From Kluyvera ascorbata_C (GTDB lineage Bacteria; Pseudomonadota; Gammaproteobacteria; Enterobacterales; Enterobacteriaceae), in the NCBI RefSeq assembly GCF_044197065.1, contig NZ_JBIQOI010000002.1:1084895-1148894 (forward strand): a DNA stretch of 64,000 bases, read 5' to 3'. Each line of letters begins with the position of its first letter. Position 1 is the stretch's first letter. Both the position numbers and the translations under genes were made by a program. Below, piece by piece: positions 43,764 through 52,508 of the stretch. The notes under the pieces are model-generated. The model ran no database searches and was not told where the DNA came from. It saw nothing but the letters and a program-made list of their open reading frames with translations.

Positions 43764-45074
43764 ATGAATAATAAACATAAATCCTTACCTGCAAAGTGCT
43801 GTCTGCTGGCAAGCCTGGTGGCAGGGGCATTCCTCTCCTCACCCGTCATGGCAGCCTGTGAAGGCACTGAACTCACCGCCTGTCCGGCCCCTTTTGATGC
43901 AAAACTTCCCGATACAAAAGCGATGCTGACCTGGAGTCAGGCCGATCGCGTTATCGGTTTTCGTAACGACTATCGCAACTATCAGGGCGATATTTTTCAC
44001 CACGGAAAATCCGTGCCGTTCGCAGCCGCTGAAAAACCGCTGACGCAGGCGAGCTATCAGGTCAACGGCAAGCAGTGGACGCTTCAGGATTACATCAAGC
44101 GCCAGAACGTCAGCGGCATGCTGGTCCTGAAGGATGGCAAAATTGCCTGGAAATACCTTGGTGAAGGCAACACCGACACCACGCTGTGGACCTCTCGTTC
44201 GGTGGGGAAATCGGTGGTATCTACCCTGGTCGGCGTGGCGTTAAAAGAGGGAAAAATCCACTCGATGGACGATCTGGTCACGCAGTATGAACCCGACCTG
44301 AAGGGCACCGCCTGGGACGGCGTGACGCTGAAACAACTGATCCAGCACACCTCCGGCGTCGCGTGGAACGAGGATTACACCAATCCACAGTCTGACTTCG
44401 CCAAACTCACCCAGTGTGAAGCGCACACGGGGACCTACGACTGCGTTCGCACGCTGATTTCTGGCCTGAAGCGCGCCCATCCCGCGGGTGAGGTCTGGTC
44501 TTACTCCTCCGGCGGTGCCTGGCTGCTGGGCGATGTGCTGGAGCGCGCAACGGGCATGACCCTTGCCGCCTACCTTGAGCAAAGCATCTGGCAGCCGTAC
44601 GGGATGGCGAGCGATGGCGTATGGCATGCCTACAGCAAAAACCAGCATGATGTTGGCGCACATGGTTTTAACGCTACGCTGGAAGACTGGGGCCGCTTCG
44701 GTGAATTCGTGCTGAACAATGGCCGCCTGCCGAACGGAAAACAGATTCTGCCAGAAAACTGGGTGGCTCAATCCGCCGACTGGAACAAGGCGAAAAACTC
44801 CGTCTCCGCAGCGCATCCGCAGGGGCTTTATGGCTACCAGTGGTGGAATAACGAAGTGCCTGTCAACGCCAAAAACGTAGTGCCCGCGCCGCAGGATTCG
44901 CTGAAAGGCTCCATGTGGGCGCTAGGGATTTATGGCCAGATGATCATGGTCAACCGCGCGGAAAATCTGGTGATCGTCCAGTGGTCAACCTGGCCGCAGG
45001 CAGAACCGTCGTTCAGCGCCCAGCCGCTGGAAGCTTCGCTGATGTTCAGCGCGATTGCGAACGCATTGCATTAA
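43764..45074 (+). CDS. Secreted serine hydrolase of the beta-lactamase superfamily
   Basis: Periplasmic or secreted enzyme of 436 residues. A signal peptide (MNNKHKSLPAKCCLLASLVA, cut after VMA) is followed by the S-x-x-K motif at Ser146-Lys149 (SRSVGKSVVST) and a Tyr247-Ser-Ser-type second motif (VWSYSSGGAW). HTSGVAW is the family's conserved loop. It resembles class C-like esterases and 6-aminohexanoate-dimer hydrolases more than true beta-lactamases; there is no clear KTG. The substrate is unknown. A strong terminator follows. The LysR gene is divergent. Confidence 0.87.
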   Translation: MNNKHKSLPAKCCLLASLVAGAFLSSPVMAACEGTELTACPAPFDAKLPDTKAMLTWSQADRVIGFRNDYRNYQGDIFHHGKSVPFAAAEKPLTQASYQVNGKQWTLQDYIKRQNVSGMLVLKDGKIAWKYLGEGNTDTTLWTSRSVGKSVVSTLVGVALKEGKIHSMDDLVTQYEPDLKGTAWDGVTLKQLIQHTSGVAWNEDYTNPQSDFAKLTQCEAHTGTYDCVRTLISGLKRAHPAGEVWSYSSGGAWLLGDVLERATGMTLAAYLEQSIWQPYGMASDGVWHAYSKNQHDVGAHGFNATLEDWGRFGEFVLNNGRLPNGKQILPENWVAQSADWNKAKNSVSAAHPQGLYGYQWWNNEVPVNAKNVVPAPQDSLKGSMWALGIYGQMIMVNRAENLVIVQWSTWPQAEPSFSAQPLEASLMFSAIANALH

Positions 45075-45092
45075 TCACTGAAGCAGATAACC

Positions 45093-45125
45093 ACGCCAGA
45101 GCTGTACTTTACGCTCTGGCGTTTT
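45093..45125 (+). terminator. Rho-independent terminator after serine hydrolase
   Basis: ACGCCAGAGC-N10-GCTCTGGCGT followed by a TTTT stretch, 19 bases after the hydrolase stop. It separates this gene from the convergent sbmC. Confidence 0.88.
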
Positions 45126-45129
45126 CAGG

Positions 45130-45600
45130 TCAGGCCTTCGGCTCTACCGCTATAAACATTTCGATATCCCAGTAGCCCTCTTCCGCCCCGTTGTTGTGGT
45201 AAATTTCAAAGCAGGGCCGGGGGGCCCACTGATGGGTTTCGTCCTTCAGGACGCTATCAAAGAACTGATACCAGGGCGTAGCAAAGTCGTGGTCAATGAC
45301 GCGAGCCTGCGCGACGGCATACAGCCCGCCCGCCACTTCCGCCAGCATCACCCCTTCGCTGTTTGGCGGGATAACGAAATCATCGGCAACCGATACGACC
45401 GTATCACAGCGTAGCTTTTCCGCCGGCACCTCGTCTGGGTTATCGTAATAAACGGCAAGCCATTCCTGCGCGGGGATCTGCTGACCATCGACCCACATCA
45501 TCAGCTGTTCAAACCCTTGTTTGACCGTCTGTTCCCACGGCCCAACCATATGAAAACCAGCGATTTTGCGTTGCTGAACCTGCTTTATCTCGTAGTCCAT
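45130..45600 (-). CDS. sbmC: DNA gyrase inhibitor SbmC (GyrI)
   Basis: Cytoplasmic protein of 156 residues that binds DNA gyrase and protects against microcin B17 and some DNA damage. It is close to E. coli SbmC: MDYEIKQVQQRKIAGFHMVG, PWEQTVKQGFEQLMMWVDGQ, DEVPAEKLRCDTVVSV, NNGAEEGYWDIEMFIAVEPK. The fold is the AraC-type effector-binding (GyrI-like) domain. GGAGG precedes the ATG. A LexA box sits in its promoter, matching known SOS control of the E. coli gene. Confidence 0.95.
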   Translation of the reverse strand: MDYEIKQVQQRKIAGFHMVGPWEQTVKQGFEQLMMWVDGQQIPAQEWLAVYYDNPDEVPAEKLRCDTVVSVADDFVIPPNSEGVMLAEVAGGLYAVAQARVIDHDFATPWYQFFDSVLKDETHQWAPRPCFEIYHNNGAEEGYWDIEMFIAVEPKA

Positions 45601-45616
45601 GCTGCCTCCGTTAAAA

Positions 45617-45636
45617 CACTGTAATTTCATACAGTA
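45617..45636 (-). promoter_or_regulatory. LexA (SOS) box of sbmC
   Basis: On the minus strand CTGTATGAAATTACAG, i.e. CTGT-N8-ACAG with flanking TA and TG, close to the consensus TACTGTATATATATACAGTA. It is 19 bases upstream of the sbmC start. Confidence 0.85.
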
Positions 45637-45736
45637 TAATTGACGTATTCTGGTTTAGACAAACGAACAGTGAACATTATGTGAGCAGATTCGCACTCTT
45701 GCCAGGAGAAGAATGTGGGGGAGGATTTCAGGAAAA

Positions 45737-45813
45737 TGGTGCGCCCTGCAGGATTCGAACCTGCGGCCCACGACTTAGAAGGTCGTTGCTCTATCCAACT
45801 GAGCTAAGGGCGC
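45737..45813 (-). tRNA. argU: tRNA-Arg (UCU), argU
   Basis: 77-base tRNA with GCGCCCT acceptor arms, anticodon loop CCTTCTAAG holding TCT, T loop GTTCGAATC and encoded CCA (tgg at 45737-45739 on the plus strand). It reads AGA codons. Nearly identical to E. coli argU, which is the attachment site of the DLP12 prophage; no prophage is present here. Confidence 0.97.
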
Positions 45814-46059
45814 ACTGGGGAACTTCTTGGTGGGGTGAAACGCGTGGAATTATACGGTCACTGGCAGGTGAGTCAATCCATTTCCTTGCGAAACCTGCGC
45901 GGCCTGCGGCGATGGATAAAGTACAACCAACTATCGCTCAACTCTTCGACAAAAACACTTTCCGCGGAAAACTCGCAAACGATACCTGACAGCGAGGCTC
46001 GCATCTGACAAAATATGTCCATCCCCCCTTCGTTAATGACAGATGGAAAATTTTCCCTG

Positions 46060-46926
46060 ATGGCAGCAAAGATTATTGACGGTAAAACGATTGCGCAGCA
46101 GGTGCGCTCTGAGGTTGCGGAAAAAGTGAAGGCCCGCATTGCGGCCGGAAAACGCGCCCCTGGGCTCGCCGTTGTCCTCGTGGGCAGCAACCCTGCATCG
46201 CAAATTTATGTCGGCAGCAAGCGCAAAGCCTGCGAAGAGGTGGGTTTCGTCTCCCGCTCTTATGACCTGCCGGAAACCACATCAGAAGCCGAGCTGCTAG
46301 CGCTGATTGATACCCTGAATGCCGACACCACCATCGACGGTATTCTGGTACAGCTGCCGCTGCCTGCCGGTATTGATAACGTGAAGGTTCTGGAGCGTAT
46401 CGATCCAGACAAAGACGTGGATGGCTTCCATCCGTATAACGTCGGTCGCCTGTGCCAGCGCGCGCCTCGCCTGCGCCCTTGTACTCCGCGCGGTATCGTG
46501 ACGCTGCTGGAGCGCTATAACATCGACACTTACGGTCTGAACGCCGTGGTGATTGGCGCGTCCAATATCGTTGGCCGTCCGATGAGCATGGAGCTGCTGC
46601 TGGCCGGCTGCACCACCACCGTGACCCACCGTTTCACCAAAAACCTGCGCCACCACGTTGAGAACGCGGATCTGCTGATCGTTGCGGTCGGCAAGCCTGG
46701 CTTTATTCCTGGTGAGTGGATTAAAGAAGGTGCCATCGTCATTGATGTCGGGATTAATCGCCTCGAAAACGGTAAAGTAGTCGGCGATGTGGTGTTTGAA
46801 GATGCCGCCGCGCGCGCGTCTTACATCACCCCGGTACCGGGCGGCGTAGGTCCAATGACCGTCGCTACCCTGATTGAAAACACCTTACAGGCGTGTGAAG
46901 AGTATCACGACGTGGAGAAGGCATAA
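46060..46926 (+). CDS. folD: Methylenetetrahydrofolate dehydrogenase/cyclohydrolase FolD
   Basis: Two-activity enzyme of 288 residues that converts 5,10-methylene-THF to 10-formyl-THF, supplying one-carbon units. It is the same length as E. coli FolD and nearly identical (MAAKIIDGKTIAQQVRSEVA, NPASQIYVGSKRKACEEVGF, GILVQLPLP, VVIGASNIVGRPMSMELLLA, TPVPGGVGPMTVATLIENTL). The ATG at 46060 matches the E. coli start. ybcJ begins two bases after the stop. Confidence 0.97.
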   Translation: MAAKIIDGKTIAQQVRSEVAEKVKARIAAGKRAPGLAVVLVGSNPASQIYVGSKRKACEEVGFVSRSYDLPETTSEAELLALIDTLNADTTIDGILVQLPLPAGIDNVKVLERIDPDKDVDGFHPYNVGRLCQRAPRLRPCTPRGIVTLLERYNIDTYGLNAVVIGASNIVGRPMSMELLLAGCTTTVTHRFTKNLRHHVENADLLIVAVGKPGFIPGEWIKEGAIVIDVGINRLENGKVVGDVVFEDAAARASYITPVPGGVGPMTVATLIENTLQACEEYHDVEKA

Positions 46927-46927
46927 G

Positions 46928-47140
46928 ATGGCAACATTTTCTTTGGGTAAGCATCCGCATGTGGAACTCTGTGACTTACTGAAGCTGGAAGGCTGGAGCG
47001 AAAGCGGCGCACAGGCGAAAATCGCCATCGCCGACGGTCTGGTTAAAGTTGATGGTGCGGTTGAAACCCGCAAGCGCTGCAAAATCGTAGCCGGTCAAAC
47101 CGTCAGCTTTGAAGGTCAGAACGTCACCGTGACGGCGTAA
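46928..47140 (+). CDS. ybcJ: Small S4-like RNA-binding protein YbcJ
   Basis: 70-residue protein that is essentially one S4 domain (LLKLEGWSESGAQAKIAIAD, then GAVETRKRCKIVAGQTVSF). It is almost the same as E. coli YbcJ. The start lies two bases after the folD stop, so the two genes are co-transcribed. It probably binds structured RNA, possibly ribosomal, by analogy with the domain. Confidence 0.93.
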   Translation: MATFSLGKHPHVELCDLLKLEGWSESGAQAKIAIADGLVKVDGAVETRKRCKIVAGQTVSFEGQNVTVTA

Positions 47141-47147
47141 GCCATAT

Positions 47148-47228
47148 GTAGCCCGGCCGAGCGAATGCGACGCCGGGAATCGGCGCCGAGCCTCCCCGGG
47201 GTCGGCATAAATGCCTCGCCCGGGCTAC
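47148..47228. repeat. REP-like palindromes after ybcJ
   Basis: GTAGCCCGGCCGAGCGAATG ... and CCCCGGGGTCGGCATAAATG ... CGGGCTAC form two units of the CCCGGC repeat family. They follow ybcJ and probably stabilise the folD-ybcJ message. No gene lies in the rest of the gap before ybcI. Confidence 0.75.
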
Positions 47229-47344
47229 ACGAGCATCGTGACGTCGGGTCTTATCCCCTCCCCCATTTTTCAGAATAACACCCTGCTGCATAAATCCGCC
47301 TCAGCAACGATACTCTGTACTCCTCATGCTAAAACGGACGACTG

Positions 47345-47866
47345 ATGCCAACGATTATTACCCACGCCGCTGTCCCGCTGTGCCTTGGTTTAGGCCTCGG
47401 AACCCGCGTTATTCCGCCACGCTTGCTGTTTACCGGTATCGTGCTGGCGATGCTCCCCGATGCCGATGTGCTGGCCTTTAAGTTCGGTATCGCCTACGGC
47501 AATATTTTCGGCCACCGCGGCTTTACCCATTCACTGTTGTTTGCCTTCGTGGTGCCCCTACTCTGCGTGATCGTGGGTCGACGATGGTTTGGCGCGGGGT
47601 TAATGCGCTGCTGGCTGTTTTTAACGGTCTCGCTTCTGTCACACAGTCTGCTGGACTCGATAACTACCGGTGGCAAAGGCGTGGGCTGGCTGTGGCCGTG
47701 GTCGGATGAACGGTTTTTCGCGCCGTGGCAGGTGATTAAGGTCGCGCCGTTTGCGCTCTCGCGCTACAACACGCCGTACGGGCATCAGGTGATAATTTCA
47801 GAGTTGCTGTGGGTATGGCTGCCGGGCGTGGTGATTATGGGATGGTTGTGGTGGCGGCGCCGGTAA
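47345..47866 (+). CDS. ybcI: Inner-membrane YbcI, metal-dependent-hydrolase-like (DUF457)
   Basis: Integral membrane protein of 173 residues. Motifs of the YdjM/LexA-regulated membrane hydrolase family are visible: MLPDADVL, GHRGFTHSLLFAF and SHSLLDSITTGGKGVGWLWP, with His and Asp residues that could bind metal. Nearly the same as E. coli YbcI. The biological role is unknown. It converges with cysS. Confidence 0.93.
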   Translation: MPTIITHAAVPLCLGLGLGTRVIPPRLLFTGIVLAMLPDADVLAFKFGIAYGNIFGHRGFTHSLLFAFVVPLLCVIVGRRWFGAGLMRCWLFLTVSLLSHSLLDSITTGGKGVGWLWPWSDERFFAPWQVIKVAPFALSRYNTPYGHQVIISELLWVWLPGVVIMGWLWWRRR

Positions 47867-47876
47867 GAGTGAGAAT

Positions 47877-47907
47877 GCCCGGCATCGCTTACGCTCAGCC
47901 GGGCTAC
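47877..47907. repeat. REP-like palindrome between ybcI and cysS
   Basis: GCCCGGCATCGCTTACGCTC AGCCGGGCTAC, a single unit of the CCCGGC family, between the convergent stops of ybcI and cysS. Confidence 0.75.
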
Positions 47908-47917
47908 AGTGAGTAAC

Positions 47918-49303
47918 TTACTTACGGCGCCAGGTGGTACCCTGCGGGCCATCTTCCAGCACGATCCCCATCTCGTTGAGACGGTCACGCGCGGCGTCGG
48001 CTGCCGCCCAGTCTTTGGCTTTACGCGCGTCCAGACGCTGCTGGATTAACGCTTCAATTTCTGCCACTTCACCGTCGTCAGCCTGCGCACCGCTTTGCAG
48101 GAACGCTTCGGGTTCCTGTTCCAGCAGGCCCAGCACCGCAGAGAGCTTACGCATATGCGACGCCAACGCGTTGGCGGCATGCATATCTTCGCTCTTCAGA
48201 CGGTTCACTTCTCGCGCCATATCAAACAGCGCGGAGTAGGCTTCCGGGGTGTTGAAATCGTCGTCCATCGCTTCAATAAAGCGCGCTTCGAACGCTTCGC
48301 CGCCCGCAGGCGCAACGGATTTGTCGGTACCGCGCAGCGCAGTGTACAGACGCTCTAGCGCGGAACGCGCCTGCTTGAGGTTCTCTTCACTGTAGTTCAG
48401 TTGACTACGGTAGTGGCCGGACATCAGGAAGTAGCGCACGGTTTCGGCGTCGTAGTACTTCAGCACATCGCGCACGGTAAAGAAGTTGCCCAGCGATTTA
48501 GACATCTTCTCGCGGTCAACCATCACCATGCCGGAGTGCATCCAGTAGTTCACGTACTCGCCGTCGTGCGCACAGGTAGACTGCGCGATTTCGTTTTCAT
48601 GGTGCGGGAACATCAGGTCAGAACCGCCGCCGTGAATGTCGAAATGGTTGCCAAGCTGTTTGCAGTTCATCGCCGAACATTCGATGTGCCAGCCCGGACG
48701 GCCTTCGCCCCACGGGGATGGCCAGCTTGGTTCGCCCGCTTTGGACATTTTCCACAGCACGAAGTCCATTGGATCGCGTTTTACGTCAACCACATCAACG
48801 CGAGCGCCGGCCTGCAGCTGATCCAGATCCTGGCGCGACAGCTTGCCGTAGCTTGGATCGGTTGGCACCGAGAACATCACGTCGCCGTTGTCCGCTACGT
48901 AGGCGTGACCTTTGGCAATCAACTGCTCGGTGATTTCGATAATTTCATGGATATGGTGGGTCGCGCGCGGTTCGCTGTCCGGGCGCAAAATATTCAGCGC
49001 GTCAAAGTCTTTGTGCATTTCGACGATCATGCGGTCAACCAACGCCACAAAGCTTTCGCCGTTTTCATTAGCGCGCTTGATGATTTTGTCGTCAATATCG
49101 GTGATGTTGCGCACGTACTTCAGCTTGTAGCCGAGGAAACGCAGGTAGCGTGCGACCACGTCAAAGGAGACGAAGGTGCGGCCGTGGCCGATATGACAGA
49201 GATCGTAAACGGTGATACCACACACGTACATGCCAACTTCTCCGGCATGAATGGGCTTAAATTCCTCTTTCTGGCGAGTCATTGTGTTGAAGATTTTTAG
49301 CAT
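47918..49303 (-). CDS. cysS: Cysteinyl-tRNA synthetase CysS
   Basis: Class I aminoacyl-tRNA synthetase of 461 residues, the same length as in E. coli. It charges tRNA-Cys. The zinc- and ATP-site motifs are in place: MYVCGITVYDLCHIGHGRTF (HIGH-type signature), SAMNCKQLGNHFDIHGGGSD with zinc ligands, and KMSKSLGNFF (KMSKS). The ATG at 49303 (MLKIFNTMTRQ) matches E. coli. It is divergent from ppiB across 185 bases. Confidence 0.97.
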   Translation of the reverse strand: MLKIFNTMTRQKEEFKPIHAGEVGMYVCGITVYDLCHIGHGRTFVSFDVVARYLRFLGYKLKYVRNITDIDDKIIKRANENGESFVALVDRMIVEMHKDFDALNILRPDSEPRATHHIHEIIEITEQLIAKGHAYVADNGDVMFSVPTDPSYGKLSRQDLDQLQAGARVDVVDVKRDPMDFVLWKMSKAGEPSWPSPWGEGRPGWHIECSAMNCKQLGNHFDIHGGGSDLMFPHHENEIAQSTCAHDGEYVNYWMHSGMVMVDREKMSKSLGNFFTVRDVLKYYDAETVRYFLMSGHYRSQLNYSEENLKQARSALERLYTALRGTDKSVAPAGGEAFEARFIEAMDDDFNTPEAYSALFDMAREVNRLKSEDMHAANALASHMRKLSAVLGLLEQEPEAFLQSGAQADDGEVAEIEALIQQRLDARKAKDWAAADAARDRLNEMGIVLEDGPQGTTWRRK

Positions 49304-49488
49304 CGAGAATTCCATGTTTACGTGTGTGAGCCGGGCTTTCGCCTTAAACGGTATATTCTACCCATAATTCAACCCGGAAGCAGCACACAATGCAAGATGA
49401 TCGCGCCGCCCGGTTATGCTATAACAGATGCCTATGTGCAGCCCACAGGCGGGCTGAAGCACCACTCTAAACGGAACAGGATGCAGAA

Positions 49489-49983
49489 ATGGTTACTTTC
49501 CACACTAATCATGGCGACATCGTCATCAAAACCTTCGACGACAAAGCGCCAGAAACAGTTAAAAACTTCCTGGACTACTGCCGCGAAGGTTTCTACAACA
49601 ACACTATCTTCCACCGTGTTATCAACGGTTTCATGATCCAGGGCGGCGGTTTTGAGCCAGGCATGAACCAGAAAACCACCAAAGAAGCTATCAAGAACGA
49701 AGCCAACAACGGTCTGAAAAACACCCGTGGTACGCTGGCAATGGCGCGTACTCAGGCTCCACACTCTGCTACCGCGCAGTTCTTCATCAACGTAGCAGAC
49801 AACGACTTCCTGAACTTCTCTGGCGAAAGCCTGCAGGGTTGGGGCTACTGTGTCTTCGCCGAAGTGGTTGAAGGTATGGATGTGGTCGACAAAATTAAAG
49901 CGGTCTCTACCGGTCGTAGCGGCATGCACCAGGACGTTCCTAAAGAAGACGTTATCATTGAAAGCGTGACCGTCAGCGAGTAA
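49489..49983 (+). CDS. ppiB: Cytoplasmic peptidyl-prolyl isomerase PpiB
   Basis: Cyclophilin of 164 residues that speeds cis-trans isomerisation of prolyl bonds in the cytoplasm. The active-site segments FHRVINGFMIQGGGFEPG and TAQFFINVADNDFLNF are intact. It is nearly identical to E. coli PpiB and has no signal peptide. The lpxH start follows directly after the stop, so both are probably co-transcribed. Confidence 0.97.
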   Translation: MVTFHTNHGDIVIKTFDDKAPETVKNFLDYCREGFYNNTIFHRVINGFMIQGGGFEPGMNQKTTKEAIKNEANNGLKNTRGTLAMARTQAPHSATAQFFINVADNDFLNFSGESLQGWGYCVFAEVVEGMDVVDKIKAVSTGRSGMHQDVPKEDVIIESVTVSE

Positions 49984-49986
49984 TTG

Positions 49987-50709
49987 GTGGCGACATTCTT
50001 TATTGCAGATCTTCATCTGCAAACAGAAGAACCGGCGATTACCGCCGGTTTTCTGCGTTTTTTAGGCGGCGAAGCCCGCCGGGCCGACGCGCTGTACATC
50101 TTAGGCGACCTGTTTGAAGCCTGGATTGGCGATGACGATCCTAACCCGCTTCACCGCGAAGTGGCCGCCGCCATTAAATCGCTGGTCGAATCTGGCATCC
50201 CCTGCTATTTCATCCACGGCAACCGTGATTTTCTGATTGGCAAACGTTTTGCGGCTGAAAGCGGCATGCAACTGTTGCCTGAAGAGCAGATGCTCGAGCT
50301 CTACGGTCGTCGGATTCTGATTATGCACGGCGACACCCTCTGCACGGACGACCCAGGCTATCTTGCCTTTCGCGCCAAAGTGCATACCCCTTGGGTCCAG
50401 AAGCTGTTTCTCGCCCTGCCGCTGTTTATCCGCCGCCGTATTGCCCAGAAGATGCGCAATGACAGCAAAGCTGCCAACAGCAGCAAGTCGATGGAAATCA
50501 TGGATGTAAACCCGCAGGCCGTCGTCGACGTGATGGAGAAACATCGCGTGCAGTGGCTGATTCACGGGCATACCCATCGTCCGGATATCCACGCGCTTGA
50601 GGCTAACGGCGAAGCAGCCTTCCGCGCGGTGCTCGGTGCCTGGCATACTGAAGGTTCGCTTATCCGTGTCACCAAAGACGACGTGACGCTTATCGCCTTC
50701 CCGTTTTAG
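49987..50709 (+). CDS. lpxH: UDP-2,3-diacylglucosamine diphosphatase LpxH
   Basis: Lipid A pathway enzyme of 240 residues that cleaves UDP-diacylglucosamine to lipid X at the inner membrane surface. The metallophosphoesterase ligands are visible: Asp8 and His10 in IADLH, LYILGDLFEAW, FIHGNRDFL, IMHGDT and HGHTHRP. The GTG at 49987 matches the E. coli start and length. The start is three bases after the ppiB stop. Confidence 0.96.
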   Translation: MATFFIADLHLQTEEPAITAGFLRFLGGEARRADALYILGDLFEAWIGDDDPNPLHREVAAAIKSLVESGIPCYFIHGNRDFLIGKRFAAESGMQLLPEEQMLELYGRRILIMHGDTLCTDDPGYLAFRAKVHTPWVQKLFLALPLFIRRRIAQKMRNDSKAANSSKSMEIMDVNPQAVVDVMEKHRVQWLIHGHTHRPDIHALEANGEAAFRAVLGAWHTEGSLIRVTKDDVTLIAFPF

Positions 50710-50740
50710 TTTTTCCCCCGTATTCCCCCGCTGCATGGCG

Positions 50741-50756
50741 ACGCAACCGTTTTCCT
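50741..50756 (+). promoter_or_regulatory. PurR box of purEK
   Basis: ACGCAACCGTTTTCCT matches the PurR consensus ACGCAAACGTTTTCNT at all but one base. It lies about 75-90 bases before purE, in line with purine repression of the operon in E. coli. Confidence 0.9.
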
Positions 50757-50828
50757 TGCCGGTTTTCCGTGTTATTCTCTGTGGCCTCTAACGTCGTGTG
50801 CAGCACACCCACAGGAGTTTTAAGACGC

Positions 50829-51338
50829 ATGTCTTCCCGCAATAATCCGGCACGTATCGCCATCGTGATGGGGTCCAAAAGCGACTGGGCTACCATGCAG
50901 TTCGCCACAGAAATCCTCGATATTCTGAACGTTCCTCACCATGTTGAAGTGGTTTCCGCCCACCGTACGCCCGATAAACTGTTCAGCTTTGCCGAAGCGG
51001 CAGAAGAGAATGGTTACCAGGTGATTATTGCCGGTGCCGGTGGTGCAGCCCATTTACCCGGAATGATTGCCGCCAAAACCCTGGTGCCGGTGCTCGGCGT
51101 ACCGGTACAAAGCGCGGCATTAAGCGGCGTAGACAGCCTCTACTCCATCGTCCAGATGCCGCGCGGCATTCCGGTGGGGACGCTGGCCATTGGTAAAGCC
51201 GGTGCCGCTAACGCCGCCCTGCTTGCCGCACAGATTCTGGCTCAGCACGATGCCGAACTGCATCAGCGTCTGGCTGACTGGCGTAAATCGCAAACCGATG
51301 AAGTGCTGGATAACCCAGACCCACGAGGTGCGGCATGA
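50829..51338 (+). CDS. purE: N5-CAIR mutase PurE
   Basis: Purine synthesis enzyme of 169 residues that rearranges N5-carboxyaminoimidazole ribonucleotide to CAIR. It has the class I PurE motifs IVMGSKSDWATM, VVSAHRTPDKLF and IAGAGGAAHLPGM. The ATG at 50829 (MSSRNNPARIA) matches E. coli. Its stop overlaps the start of purK by four bases, so the two enzymes are made together. Confidence 0.97.
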   Translation: MSSRNNPARIAIVMGSKSDWATMQFATEILDILNVPHHVEVVSAHRTPDKLFSFAEAAEENGYQVIIAGAGGAAHLPGMIAAKTLVPVLGVPVQSAALSGVDSLYSIVQMPRGIPVGTLAIGKAGAANAALLAAQILAQHDAELHQRLADWRKSQTDEVLDNPDPRGAA

Positions 51339-52402
51339 AGCAGGTCTGCGTGCTGGGTAACGGTCAGCTAGGTCGTATGCTGCGTCAGGCCGGCGAGCCG
51401 CTGGGTATTGCCGTCTGGCCGGTGGGCTTAGAAGCGGACCCGGCCGCCGTGCCGTTCCAGCAAAGCGTCATCACCGCAGAGATTGAACGCTGGCCGGAAA
51501 CCGCGCTCACCCGCGAACTGGCCGAGCATACCGCGTTTGTTAATCGCGACGTTTTCCCGATTATCGCTGACCGTCTGACGCAAAAGCAGCTTTTCGACAA
51601 GCTGAATCTGGCGACCGCCCCGTGGCAGTTGCTGGCAAGCGCCAACGAGTGGCCTGAGGTGTTTGGTCGTTTAGGCGAGCTGGCTATCGTTAAGCGCCGT
51701 ACCGGTGGCTACGATGGTCGCGGCCAGTGGCGTCTGCGTAAAGATGAGACTGCACAGCTGCCTGCCGAGTGCTACGGCGAGTGCATCGTTGAGCAAGGCA
51801 TTAACTTCTCCGGTGAAGTGTCGCTGGTGAGCGCGCGCGCCCACGATGGCAGCACCGTGTTCTACCCGCTGACTCAAAACCTGCACCAGGACGGCATTCT
51901 GCGCATGAGCGTGGCTTTCCCGCAGGCGGATGCGCAGCAGCAGGCTCAGGCTGAATCCATGCTCAGCGCTATTATGCAAGAGCTTGGCTACGTCGGCGTG
52001 ATGGCGATGGAGTGCTTCGTCACCCCTGGCGGGCTGCTGATCAACGAACTGGCGCCACGCGTGCACAACAGCGGCCACTGGACGCAAAACGGCGCGTCCA
52101 TCAGTCAGTTCGAATTGCATCTGCGCGCCATTACTGACCTGCCGCTGCCACCACCGGTGGTGAACAGCCCGTCAGTGATGGTGAACCTGATCGGTACCGA
52201 CCTGAACTACGACTGGCTGAAGCTGCCGCTGGTACACCTACACTGGTACGACAAAGAGGTGCGCGAGGGCCGCAAAGTGGGCCACCTTAACCTCAATGAC
52301 AGCGACACCGGCCGCCTCAGCGCCACGCTGGAAGCAATGGTTCCCCTGCTGCCGCCGGCGTACGCGAGCGGTATTGCCTGGGCGCAATCACGCCTGAAAT
52401 AA
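51335..52402 (+). CDS. purK: N5-carboxyaminoimidazole ribonucleotide synthase PurK
   Basis: ATP-grasp enzyme of 355 residues that carboxylates AIR with bicarbonate, just before PurE in the pathway. It has VCVLGNGQLGRMLRQAGEPL at the start, the ATP-grasp stretch VKRRTGGYDGRGQWRL and NELAPRVHNSGHWTQNG. Same length as E. coli PurK. Co-transcribed with purE under PurR. Confidence 0.97.
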   Translation: MKQVCVLGNGQLGRMLRQAGEPLGIAVWPVGLEADPAAVPFQQSVITAEIERWPETALTRELAEHTAFVNRDVFPIIADRLTQKQLFDKLNLATAPWQLLASANEWPEVFGRLGELAIVKRRTGGYDGRGQWRLRKDETAQLPAECYGECIVEQGINFSGEVSLVSARAHDGSTVFYPLTQNLHQDGILRMSVAFPQADAQQQAQAESMLSAIMQELGYVGVMAMECFVTPGGLLINELAPRVHNSGHWTQNGASISQFELHLRAITDLPLPPPVVNSPSVMVNLIGTDLNYDWLKLPLVHLHWYDKEVREGRKVGHLNLNDSDTGRLSATLEAMVPLLPPAYASGIAWAQSRLK

Positions 52403-52411
52403 GCCTTAAAT

Positions 52412-52440
52412 GCCGGGGAAAGTAACTTATCCTTCCCCGG
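52412..52440. terminator. Hairpin after purK
   Basis: CCGGGGAA-N12-TTCCCCGG, about ten bases after the purK stop. It is a good stem but lacks a long T run, so it may be a weak terminator between purK and selU. Confidence 0.5.
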
Positions 52441-52508
52441 CCCCCTCTCTGAAGCGTAAAATCCCGCCATTATTGCGTTACCCCGATTTCGTTAAGAAGG
52501 ATTTCCCC

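Noticed and set aside
43764..45074. Beta-lactamase resistance gene
   Set aside because: The S-x-x-K and Tyr-Ser-Ser motifs fit esterase or amide hydrolase members of the superfamily; no KTG motif and low resemblance to AmpC, so resistance is not claimed.
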